Assembly: GCA_030039135.1 (NCBI GenBank)
Contig: JASHQN010000089.1
Coordinates: 1-8,209 of the forward strand
Length of the DNA stretch: 8,209 nt
Direction of reading: 5' to 3'
Source: Thermoplasmata archaeon
Lineage (GTDB): Archaea; Thermoplasmatota; Thermoplasmata; Lutacidiplasmatales; UBA184
The position numbers and the translations under genes were made by a program. Shown here piece after piece: positions 1-5,531 of this stretch; position 1 is the stretch's first letter, and every line of letters begins with the position of its first letter. Under the pieces are notes generated by a model. It made no database searches. It saw nothing but the letters and a program-made list of their open reading frames with translations, and had not been told where the DNA came from.

Positions 1-69
1 CGTGAACGGGTAGAGCTTCGTTGGCGCCGATCGCTCGATGCGCACTCCTAGATCTCGACCGGTCACCAT
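1..69 (-). CDS. possible start of a leftward gene, cut by the window edge
   Basis: A minus-strand frame opens with ATG at 69 (another in-frame ATG lies at 96) and stays open to the left edge, giving 23 residues starting MVTGRDLGVRIERSAPTK. A GAGG stands 9 bases before the ATG at 69, and a TATA-like CTTAGA lies at 105-110 on the minus strand, about 39 bases before it. About 70% of third codon positions are G or C, which fits the neighbours. The competing plus-strand frame ends in a stop at 49-51 and has poorer third-position GC. No family can be recognised from so short a piece. If real, it would be divergent from the peroxidase gene. The call is weak. Confidence 0.27.
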   Translation of the reverse strand, partial: MVTGRDLGVRIERSAPTKLYPFT

Positions 70-96
70 CGAGGTAGGCCTCGGCTCCCGAGACAT

Positions 97-387
97 TCGG
101 GTGGTCTAAGTCACTTCCGTGGCGCCGAGGTAAGAGCCACCTTGCCCGTCGCTCGCGAGTATCAGAGCCATCCCGGCCCTACGGACGATCCCGCACCTTA
201 CCGTCCGGCCGAGCCCGTTCATCGAAGACACGGTAGCGACTCGCCGCCCTCCTTCCGAGGATCGAAAGGGGTTGGCGGTGTTCTGCGCGACAGCGACGCC
301 CCCTACCGGCTTTTATCGGGCGTGCGAGTTCCGCCTGCCGGAGAGCCGTTCCGGCCGTCCAGCAGGCGCAGGTCTCGCCGAGGCACG
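97..387. other. gene-free upstream region of the peroxidase gene
   Basis: No convincing gene lies here. The peroxidase frame is open upstream back to a TTG at 142, but the extra 82 residues are rich in Pro, Arg and Ser with no family-like pattern, so they are taken as untranslated. The region holds a TATA-like element at 310-317 and otherwise looks like an ordinary GC-rich spacer. No tRNA fold, long repeat or riboswitch-like structure was seen. Confidence 0.5.
310..317 (+). promoter_or_regulatory. TATA-like element, probable peroxidase promoter
   Basis: CTTTTATC is the only AT-rich patch near the peroxidase start. If it works as an archaeal TATA box, transcription would begin about 25 bases downstream, near 340, leaving a leader of roughly 48 bases before the ATG at 388. 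Similar octamers stand before 3294 and 4605, and before 7369 on the minus strand, which supports a genuine promoter element. No BRE was resolved. Confidence 0.4.
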
Positions 388-1290
388 ATGAACACACCGC
401 AAAGCGGGATCTTCGCCCTCGGCACGTTTGCCCACATCTACCTCGAATTCGATCGCAGGAGCAGGCATCATGCCCGCACTCTCGTGAGAGCCGTCGCCAG
501 CCTTCGCGAACCGCGGACTACGCTCGGCGGCGTCAACATGGTCTGCGGGTTCCGCCCCGAGCTCTGGAAGGAGGTGGTCCCGCACGGTCTCCCTCCTGAG
601 GTTGCAGGGTTCAACCGCGATCTGGTCGGCCCGGACGGCTACGCGATGCCGGCCACGCAGCATGACGCCGTCCTTTGGCTCTCCGGTGGATCCTATGACG
701 TCGTGTTCGACACCGCGCGGCAGGTCGTGCACTCCCTGGATTCTGTCGCCACGCTCGCGGACGAAACCTCCGGGTGGCCGTACCACCACGATCGCGACCT
801 GACCGGATTCGTCGACGGTTCGGAGAATCCAACGCTGCTCGAGGCCCCCACGGTCGCCGTGATCCGGGAAGGCGCGCCCGGCGCCGGAGGCAGCGTCCTC
901 CTCCTTCAGAAGTGGAAGCATGAGGCCGCCCGTTGGGACGCCCTGTCCGTACATTCTCAGGAGCAGGTCATCGGCAGGACGAAAGCCGAGAGCATAGAGC
1001 TCGACCCGCGGCCGGAGGACTCTCACGTAGCGCGCACCGACCAGGACGTCTTCGGGAACATCTTCCGGCGCAACGTGCCCTACGGGAACGTAGAGGATCA
1101 CGGCACGATGTTCGTGGGCTTCAGCGCCGACCAACGTCCGCTCGTTCGGATGCTGGAGAGCATGGTGGGGATACCGAACGGCGTACGGGACGCGCTCACG
1201 CGGTACACCAAGCCCCTGACCGGGGCCTACTACTTCGTTCCGTCGACCGAGGCGATCCGGAGATTCGTGAAAGAGTCCGACCCAGACTAG
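388..1290 (+). CDS. DyP-type heme peroxidase, class B (YfeX-like)
   Basis: This 300-residue protein matches the usual length of class-B dye-decolourising peroxidases, which use heme and H2O2 to oxidise phenolic, dye or porphyrin substrates. The family landmarks are in order: the GxxDG signature GFVDGSENP at 140-148 with the distal Asp143, the proximal heme ligand His213 in DSHVARTD, and the distal Arg228 in FRRNVPYG. The conserved SVHSQEQVIGRTK block is at 187-199 and the C-terminal TRYTKPLTGAYYF block at 271-283. The ATG at 388 was chosen because the family homology begins directly there (QSGIFALGTFAHIYLEF) and the upstream in-frame extension is featureless. No Tat or Sec signal and no obvious encapsulin-targeting tail is present, so a cytoplasmic location is inferred. 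The methyltransferase gene follows after 77 bases. The physiological substrate is unknown. Confidence 0.93.
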   Translation: MNTPQSGIFALGTFAHIYLEFDRRSRHHARTLVRAVASLREPRTTLGGVNMVCGFRPELWKEVVPHGLPPEVAGFNRDLVGPDGYAMPATQHDAVLWLSGGSYDVVFDTARQVVHSLDSVATLADETSGWPYHHDRDLTGFVDGSENPTLLEAPTVAVIREGAPGAGGSVLLLQKWKHEAARWDALSVHSQEQVIGRTKAESIELDPRPEDSHVARTDQDVFGNIFRRNVPYGNVEDHGTMFVGFSADQRPLVRMLESMVGIPNGVRDALTRYTKPLTGAYYFVPSTEAIRRFVKESDPD

Positions 1291-1354
1291 GGGCCGGCGT
1301 CGAGAACCTGCTCCTGAGGACCGACGTCGGAAAGGAAGCGGCGGTACGTCGCCC

Positions 1355-1359
1355 GGAGG
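1355..1359 (+). promoter_or_regulatory. Shine-Dalgarno site of the first methyltransferase
   Basis: GGAGG lies 8 bases before the ATG at 1368 and supports that start over the in-frame ATG at 1377. A strong SD with no TATA-like patch in the 77-base gap suggests the gene is translated from a message that begins upstream, with the peroxidase gene. Confidence 0.65.
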
Positions 1360-1367
1360 CAGGATAG

Positions 1368-1970
1368 ATGCCCGAGATGAATCGCTTCGCTCGCTTCTTC
1401 GTCAACCGCTCCGCCGCGCGACGTGCCAAGGGCCGATACCGCTGGATCCGCGAACATGTCCCGGTTCCGGAGGGCGCGGCCTGTCTCGAGATCGGATGCG
1501 GGAACGGAGAATTCTGCGCTCGGTTCGTGGCCGGGTACCGGCCGGCACGATACGTCGCGACCGACGTCGATCCCTTTCAGCTCGACGAAGCCAACCGGAC
1601 CCTTCGCCGTCGCTTCTCGGGAAACTTTCCCCCGGGGGTGGGCGTGGAGAAGGCGGACATGCTTGCGCTGCCGTTTCCCGAGCGATCTTTCGACGTCGTC
1701 CTCACGTTCGTCGCCTTGCATCACGCCGGACCCGCCCACCGCGACTTCACGCGAGTCCCGCTCGCGCTTTCCCAGATCGACCGCGTACTTCGTCCGGGGG
1801 GCTGCCTGATCTACGCAGAAATCCTCCACAAAGACGCGATCCGCAGGTGGTTGGCGGACCACGGTTACTCGATCGTGGAGATCGAGCATCGGTTTCGGGT
1901 CGAGTCGGTCGCAGCCCGGAAGCCCTCCGCCTCGTCGGAGCCGGCGAAGCCCGTAGCCGGTCCCGGGTAG
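1368..1970 (+). CDS. class I SAM-dependent methyltransferase
   Basis: This 200-residue protein has the Rossmann methyltransferase fold that transfers a methyl group from S-adenosylmethionine. Motif I is LEIGCGNGEF at 40-49 and the ribose-binding acidic residue is Asp66 in VATDVDP. The adenine-contacting region is ADMLALPF at 96-103, motif IV is FDVVLTFVALHH at 108-119, and the post-motif VLRPGG is at 140-145. The N-terminus (RFARFFVNRSAARRAKGRY) is basic and the C-terminal 20 residues are Pro/Ala/Ser-rich and probably disordered. The protein is short, with no large substrate-recognition insert, so the substrate cannot be told; a small molecule or lipid is as likely as a macromolecule. It sits 77 bases behind the peroxidase and is probably in the same transcript. 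Confidence 0.88.
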   Translation: MPEMNRFARFFVNRSAARRAKGRYRWIREHVPVPEGAACLEIGCGNGEFCARFVAGYRPARYVATDVDPFQLDEANRTLRRRFSGNFPPGVGVEKADMLALPFPERSFDVVLTFVALHHAGPAHRDFTRVPLALSQIDRVLRPGGCLIYAEILHKDAIRRWLADHGYSIVEIEHRFRVESVAARKPSASSEPAKPVAGPG

Positions 1971-2164
1971 GCATCCGCGTTCGCCTCCAAGGGGTCGTGC
2001 GGCCGAATCACGTTCATCCTGCCCGCGCGCCTCTTCCGGACGAGCCGCCTCGGCGAGGCACCTCATCTCCGACGGCGGATCGAGAGGTCCGCGCGCACGG
2101 ACGGTTCGTCGCTCGGCTTCAGAAAGTATTAAGATACGACAATGAGAAACATCGCTGTGCTGCC
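1971..2164 (+). other. intergenic spacer before the membrane glycoprotein-like gene
   Basis: A 194-base gap. The frame of the downstream gene is open through it, but its translation is Arg/Pro-rich and nondescript. The last 45 bases turn AT-richer and carry the probable promoter. Nothing else was recognised. Confidence 0.5.
2127..2136 (+). promoter_or_regulatory. TATA-like promoter element
   Basis: TATTAAGATA, in the AT-rich patch 2122-2136, is the most A/T-rich spot in the surrounding sequence. Archaeal spacing predicts transcription starting about 26 bases downstream of its centre, near 2158-2160, only a few bases before the GTG at 2165. That implies a leaderless or nearly leaderless message, which agrees with the lack of any SD before that GTG. 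Confidence 0.55.
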
Positions 2165-3124
2165 GTGTCCGCACCTCCGAGCGCCCCCAGCGCCGCTGCG
2201 CCTCCCGAGCTGACCCCGTCAGGTCCGTACCCGTACATTCCCCCGTACGCCCCATCGGCGCCGGCGCCGCCGCGACGCCGAACGGGCCTCTGGGTCGCGA
2301 TCGCCGTCGCCGTGGTGGTCGGGCTGCTCATCCTGTCGCTCGCCCTGGTCGGCATCCTCCCGATCTTTCCCTCGTCCTCGTCGAAGGGACCGGCGCTCAC
2401 CTACGACCAAGCCCTGCCGCTCGCGGACGACGCCGCGCAGGGCACGAGCGGAGGCTCGTGGGCCCTGGTCGAAAGCGTCGGGATCATGTCGCCGATCTCC
2501 GCATCCGAGAACCTGAGCGCGCTGGGTTCTTCCGGATGCAATTTTACGATCCTCAACGGAGGGTCCGGTGTGGTCACGCTCCCCTCTGGAGCCGCGAACC
2601 AGACGGCAGGAACGGCGGTGGGGTGGCTGTTCCTCTACCGGAATGCCGCCGAGGAAGTCCTGATGGTCACGGTGTTCGACGGGACGGCTTCGGCCCTCGC
2701 CACGATCGCCGCGGAGCAATCTTGCTCCAGTGTGTTCGCGCTGCTCAACGTCGTCCCATCCAGCGTTATCGATAGCTCATCGGCCGCCGCTGACGTGCAG
2801 GTCGACGCGGCAGCGTTCCTCGCGGACCACTCGGGGGTGACCTCGAGGTACGCGCTCGTCGGCGGCATCTCGTTCCTGGGCCTCCACGTGGGCGCGGAAT
2901 GGGCGGTGAACTACACCACCTGCCCGGAAGAGGCCTCCACCGGGACGACCGGAGCGTACTTCAACGCCACCTTGAATGCGACGAGCGGCGCGGTGATCTT
3001 CTCCGCGACCGATTCGAGCATCCAATGTCCGAGCGGCGGCACGATCAACCTCGTACGCGACGCGGGACCGAGCGGTCCCTTGGCCGACAACCCCTTGCCA
3101 GCGATGCTCGCCCGCAGCCATTGA
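2165..3124 (+). CDS. single-pass membrane protein with extracytoplasmic glycoprotein-like domain
   Basis: The 319-residue protein has a short Pro/Ala/Tyr-rich cytoplasmic segment (1-36), a basic stop RRR at 37-39, one hydrophobic helix at about 42-65, and a Ser-rich linker at 70-73. An outside domain of about 245 residues follows, reading like an all-beta/alpha secreted fold. The positive-inside rule places the C-terminal domain outside. Six N-x-S/T sequons (Asn116, 126, 145, 249, 267, 271) lie only in the outer domain, and four Cys (125, 187, 253, 288) could form two disulfides. The GTG at 2165 was chosen because the upstream in-frame reading is nondescript and a TATA-like element sits about 33 bases before it; no SD is seen. 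The overall style (Pro/Tyr-rich N-tail, helix, Ser linker, YDQA-like start of the outer domain) is familiar to me from uncharacterised Thermoplasmatota proteins. The function is unknown. Confidence 0.8.
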   Translation: MSAPPSAPSAAAPPELTPSGPYPYIPPYAPSAPAPPRRRTGLWVAIAVAVVVGLLILSLALVGILPIFPSSSSKGPALTYDQALPLADDAAQGTSGGSWALVESVGIMSPISASENLSALGSSGCNFTILNGGSGVVTLPSGAANQTAGTAVGWLFLYRNAAEEVLMVTVFDGTASALATIAAEQSCSSVFALLNVVPSSVIDSSSAAADVQVDAAAFLADHSGVTSRYALVGGISFLGLHVGAEWAVNYTTCPEEASTGTTGAYFNATLNATSGAVIFSATDSSIQCPSGGTINLVRDAGPSGPLADNPLPAMLARSH

Positions 3125-3135
3125 GGTCAGGATCG

Positions 3136-3170
3136 GGACCGTCTCGGTAGAGCGGCCTCGCGGTCCTTTA
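3136..3170 (+). terminator. possible hairpin terminator after the membrane protein gene
   Basis: GGACCG at 3136-3141 pairs perfectly with CGGTCC at 3161-3166 across a 19-base loop, and TTTA follows directly. It begins 12 bases after the stop at 3124. The T-run is short and overlaps the TATA-like element of the next gene, so this may be coincidence. Confidence 0.3.
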
Positions 3171-3173
3171 TCC
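3166..3173 (+). promoter_or_regulatory. TATA-like element for the second methyltransferase
   Basis: CTTTATCC resembles the element at 310-317. Archaeal spacing would put the transcription start near 3195, which is downstream of the GTG at 3180. This argues that the 3180 start is not used and favours the GTG at 3294, with a leader of about 100 bases. Confidence 0.4.
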
Positions 3174-3293
3174 CTCTACGTGGCTCGCTGTCCCAGTGTC
3201 CACGCTCCACGCTCCGAGCCGACGGTCCGGGGTAGGTCGGCCCTCATTCCCGGTGAGCAAGGATCCCTCCGTGGCTCCGACCTTCTGCTCCAC

Positions 3294-4016
3294 GTGACGC
3301 GGCAACCCGAGGCCCCGGGCGCCCGTGGCATCTTGGGCAGCTTTGCGAGGCCGAGCGGGGCTTCGGGGCGGGTCGTCGGCTGGCTCCTCGCGCGATTCAA
3401 CTCGCGACTGAACCGAGACGCCGTGCTGCGGCTTTCTCCTGGGCCGTCCGCGAGCGTGCTGGAGATCGGCTTCGGCCCGGGGGTGGGCATCCGCCGCCTC
3501 TCCGAGCGGGTCACGACGGGGCTCGTGGCGGGGATCGATCCGTCCGACGTCATGCATCGTCAGGCGACACGGCGCAACCGCGAGGCCATACGGTCGGGCC
3601 GCGTCGTGTTGCGCTACGGGACCGCGGACGAGCTGCCATGGGAGCGTGGAACGTTCGACGCGGTGCTCTCGCTGAACAACATCCTGCTCTGGCAGCCGCT
3701 GGGCCAGGGCTTGCGCGAAGTCCATCGGGTCCTTCGCCCCGGCGGCACGCTATTGGTCGGTATCCACGAATGGGCGGCCCGCGGCGAGTCACTCCCCGGA
3801 GCGGGCTCTCTCGCCCAGGTCGAGGAGTCGTTGGCCGGAAGTCTTCGCGTCTCGGGGTTCGGAGGGATCGCCACCGAGCTGGTCCGCGCTCCGATGGGCC
3901 ACGCGCTCCTCATCTCGGCCCAGCGCGTCGAATCTGCCGCTGCGAAGGGATCCGACGCTCCCGGACCCGACTCCGGACCGCCGTGGGCCGCCGGCTCCGC
4001 AGAACTACGAACGTGA
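3294..4016 (+). CDS. class I SAM-dependent methyltransferase (UbiE-like)
   Basis: This 240-residue protein starts with a region (FARPSGASGRVVGWLLARFN at 17-36) typical of UbiE-like small-molecule methyltransferases. Then come motif I VLEIGFGPGVG at 55-65, the ribose-binding acidic residue Asp82 in GIDPS, motif IV FDAVLSLNNILLW at 121-133, and VLRPGG at 146-151. A C-terminal beta-strand block ends at ALLISAQR (204-211), and the last 29 residues are a Pro/Gly/Ala-rich tail that is probably disordered. The GTG at 3294 was preferred because family-like sequence begins just after it and the probable promoter lies at 3166-3173. The frame continues upstream to a GTG at 3180 (38 more residues, nondescript). 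No SD precedes either start. It is a different subfamily from the methyltransferase at 1368 and not an obvious duplicate. The substrate is unknown. Confidence 0.86.
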   Translation: MTRQPEAPGARGILGSFARPSGASGRVVGWLLARFNSRLNRDAVLRLSPGPSASVLEIGFGPGVGIRRLSERVTTGLVAGIDPSDVMHRQATRRNREAIRSGRVVLRYGTADELPWERGTFDAVLSLNNILLWQPLGQGLREVHRVLRPGGTLLVGIHEWAARGESLPGAGSLAQVEESLAGSLRVSGFGGIATELVRAPMGHALLISAQRVESAAAKGSDAPGPDSGPPWAAGSAELRT

Positions 4017-4045
4017 GCTTCTTAGGCCAGGACCCCATCCAGCCC

Positions 4046-4051
4046 GAGAGG
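4046..4051 (+). promoter_or_regulatory. SD-like site that decides the VOC protein start
   Basis: GAGAGG ends 8 bases before the ATG at 4060 but only 2 bases before the ATG at 4054. Normal SD spacing therefore favours 4060, a difference of two residues. Together with the 43-base gap to the methyltransferase stop, this suggests translation from a shared transcript. Confidence 0.45.
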
Positions 4052-4059
4052 CGATGAAC

Positions 4060-4518
4060 ATGGTGATCCGAACGATCGTTCACTTCGAGATTCCCGCCGC
4101 TGATCCGAGCCGGCTCGCCGACTTCTATGGGCGGGTGTTCGGCTGGGAGTTCGCCAAAGCCGAGATGCCGGGAATGGAGTACTGGCTGATCTCCACGGGC
4201 CCGCGAGGAAAGAGCGTGGGCGGGGGTATGTACCGGAAGATGGCGGCGGAAGACCGACCGCGCAACTTCGTCCTGGTCGACCGCATCGATCCCGCGATCC
4301 AGACGTTCAAGGAGGCCGGAGGAACCGAGGTGACCGGCAAGATGGAAGTCCCGAACATGGGATGGAGCTTCATCGGCGCGGATCCCGAGGGCAATCTGGT
4401 CGCCCTGTGGGAGGCGAAGATGCCGCCTCCCGCGCCACCGCGTTCTCGACCGCGCCGGCGGGCCGCACGTCGGGCCGCTCGGGCCCGGCCCGCGCGCCGC
4501 GGGCGCCGCAAGAGGTAG
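4060..4518 (+). CDS. VOC/glyoxalase-superfamily protein with Arg-rich C-terminal tail
   Basis: The 152-residue protein opens with the vicinal-oxygen-chelate module: TIVHFEIPAADPSRLADFYG at 5-24, the RVFGWEF block at 25-31, YWLISTG at 41-47, and the second half ending GADPEGNLVALWEA at 106-119. His8 and Glu118 are at the usual metal-ligand positions of the fold. The family includes glyoxalases, dioxygenases and antibiotic-binding proteins, and this subgroup of about 120 residues is mostly uncharacterised, so no reaction is assigned. After residue 120 comes an unusual tail (121-152) of Pro, Arg and Ala with 14 Arg and one Lys, absent from typical members. The tail could bind nucleic acid or acidic surfaces, or could be read-through of a lost stop. 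The gene follows the second methyltransferase after 43 bases. An ATG two codons upstream, at 4054, is possible. Confidence 0.88.
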   Translation: MVIRTIVHFEIPAADPSRLADFYGRVFGWEFAKAEMPGMEYWLISTGPRGKSVGGGMYRKMAAEDRPRNFVLVDRIDPAIQTFKEAGGTEVTGKMEVPNMGWSFIGADPEGNLVALWEAKMPPPAPPRSRPRRRAARRAARARPARRGRRKR

Positions 4519-4553
4519 CGGGGTCGTCCGCCCGCGGGTCGGCGCCGTGACCG

Positions 4554-4579
4554 GCCCCGCGAGCGCGGGGCGTGCTTTT
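4554..4579 (+). terminator. GC hairpin followed by a T-run
   Basis: GCCCCGC at 4554-4560 and GCGGGGC at 4565-4571 form a perfect 7-bp stem with a GAGC loop, followed by GTGC and TTTT at 4576-4579. It lies 35 bases after the VOC stop, which fits a terminator. The T-run is also part of the promoter-like element of the next gene, so the two roles are hard to separate. Confidence 0.35.
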
Positions 4580-4582
4580 GTC
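4575..4582 (+). promoter_or_regulatory. TATA-like element, leaderless promoter
   Basis: CTTTTGTC is centred about 26 bases before the GTG at 4605, the spacing expected of a TATA box when transcription begins at the start codon. It differs at one position from CTTTTATC at 310-317. No SD precedes the GTG. Confidence 0.42.
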
Positions 4583-4604
4583 CTCCGGCAGCTGAACCCC
4601 GAAC

Positions 4605-4982
4605 GTGCTCCGACCCATCGCCGCGGGCGTGCTGACGATCATCGGAGGGCTGTTCATCATCGTCGGAGGCCTCGCGTTCGCTCTCATCGGGGTCGTCTTC
4701 GCTCTGCTCGGCGTCGTCTCGGGCGTGTTCCTTCTCGGGCTACTGCTCGGTCTCCTCACGATCCTGGTGGGCGTGCTCATGATCGCGGTACCCGCGGGAC
4801 ACACGCTCTGGGGCGTCCTCGCGATCGTCTTCGCGGTCGTGAGCATCGTGGTCGCGCTCGGAGGATTCCTCGTCGGGTTCGTGCTCGTGCTGATCGGCGG
4901 GATCCTCTCCCTGCGGTGGCGACGCGGATTCGAGCGGGTGGTGACCGTCGAGGCGCGGGAGCTCCCGCCGCGGGCGGGCTAG
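4605..4982 (+). CDS. small multi-pass membrane protein, about four helices
   Basis: The 125-residue protein is almost wholly hydrophobic, with helices at roughly 5-36 (possibly two short ones), 41-62, 68-86 and 86-103. A basic cytoplasmic end (RWRRGFERV at 104-112) and a short polar tail follow. The start MLRPIAAGVLTIIGGLF, with Gly pairs inside the first helix, is a pattern I associate with uncharacterised small archaeal and bacterial membrane proteins, often of unknown role. No catalytic or metal-binding residues are visible. The GTG at 4605 lies about 26 bases after a TATA-like element and has no SD, so leaderless translation is inferred. It is the last plus-strand gene before the convergent junction. 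Confidence 0.78.
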   Translation: MLRPIAAGVLTIIGGLFIIVGGLAFALIGVVFALLGVVSGVFLLGLLLGLLTILVGVLMIAVPAGHTLWGVLAIVFAVVSIVVALGGFLVGFVLVLIGGILSLRWRRGFERVVTVEARELPPRAG

Positions 4983-5036
4983 GCGCGCGACGACGAACGG
5001 GGAACCGTCCGCGGGCTTTGGAACCGGCCGGCCACC
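4983..5036. other. convergent intergenic junction
   Basis: Only 54 bases separate the ends of two converging genes. It holds a small ACGG-GGAA-CCGT hairpin (4997-5008) with a GNRA-type loop and an 8-bp palindrome GGCCGGCC (5026-5033). Either might help termination, but the stems are short and no T-run longer than three is present. Confidence 0.3.
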
Positions 5037-5471
5037 CTACTTCTTCGAGGCGAACTTCTTCAGCGCGGCAGTGTCCTGGTTGAACACGTGCTCGAAGTTC
5101 TGCCGGACGATCGCCTCGATCTGCGTGTCGGGCAGCATGGGGGAACGGAATTCTCCCACGATCGTGACCCCCGTCTTGGCCCCCTTCGGGGTGTAGAAGT
5201 TGAAGAACTTCGAGCCCGCGAGCGGGCCCTCGAGCATCTCGATCGCGACGCCGACCGGGGGCAGCATGGTCACCCGATTGACCACCTTCACCGGTTTGCC
5301 TCCGACGTCCTGTTCCCAGGATACCTGGACTACGTTCTCCCCGAGAGGCTTCGATTGCTGGTTCCGGTGGTCCGAGTGCGCCTCTCCGTGGTCGTCCGGC
5401 GATGCTAGGTACTTCCAGATCGTCTCCAGGCTGGCGTCAAACTGGCTCCCCTCGTCGACGAGATGCACCAT
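5037..5471 (-). CDS. SRPBCC-fold (CoxG/START-like) protein
   Basis: The 144-residue protein has the helix-grip pattern of the SRPBCC superfamily. An N-terminal strand with DEGSQFDASLETIWKYLAS (6-24) is followed by strands VVQVSWEQDVGGK (47-59), VKVVNRVTMLPPVGVAIEML (61-80) and TGVTIVGEFRSP (100-111), and then a long C-terminal helix (about 114-142). This fold binds hydrophobic ligands in a cavity; members include CoxG, polyketide cyclases and START proteins. No ligand can be named. A cluster DDHGEAHSDHRN (26-37) carries three His and could bind a metal. The ATG at 5471 is the first sensible start; only a weak GGGGTGG precedes it. It lies 60 bases downstream of the citrate synthase stop on the same strand and may share its transcript. 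No signal peptide is present. Confidence 0.82.
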   Translation of the reverse strand: MVHLVDEGSQFDASLETIWKYLASPDDHGEAHSDHRNQQSKPLGENVVQVSWEQDVGGKPVKVVNRVTMLPPVGVAIEMLEGPLAGSKFFNFYTPKGAKTGVTIVGEFRSPMLPDTQIEAIVRQNFEHVFNQDTAALKKFASKK

Positions 5472-5531
5472 GGGGGCGCCACCCCGTCGCCGCAGAAGTA
5501 GGCTTCGGAGATTCCTGACCGCCGACGCGAC

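Noticed and set aside
313..1134. A 273-codon minus-strand open frame opposite the peroxidase
   Set aside because: It is antisense to a clearly recognisable DyP peroxidase and has no motif of its own.
1261..1290. Possible encapsulin-targeting peptide at the C-terminus of the peroxidase
   Set aside because: The last residues (RRFVKESDPD) lack the hydrophobic targeting pattern, and no encapsulin gene is in the window.
1496..2164. In-frame upstream extension of the membrane protein gene
   Set aside because: It overlaps the methyltransferase gene in another frame, reads as Arg/Pro-rich noise, and the promoter-like element at 2127-2136 lies within it.
1287..2255. A 322-codon minus-strand open frame opposite the first methyltransferase
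   Set aside because: The methyltransferase on the plus strand has all its motifs and an SD; this frame is Arg-rich and nondescript.
4370..4846. A 158-codon minus-strand frame across the VOC tail and the small membrane protein gene
   Set aside because: Thr/Pro/Arg-rich composition, overlapping two better-supported plus-strand genes.
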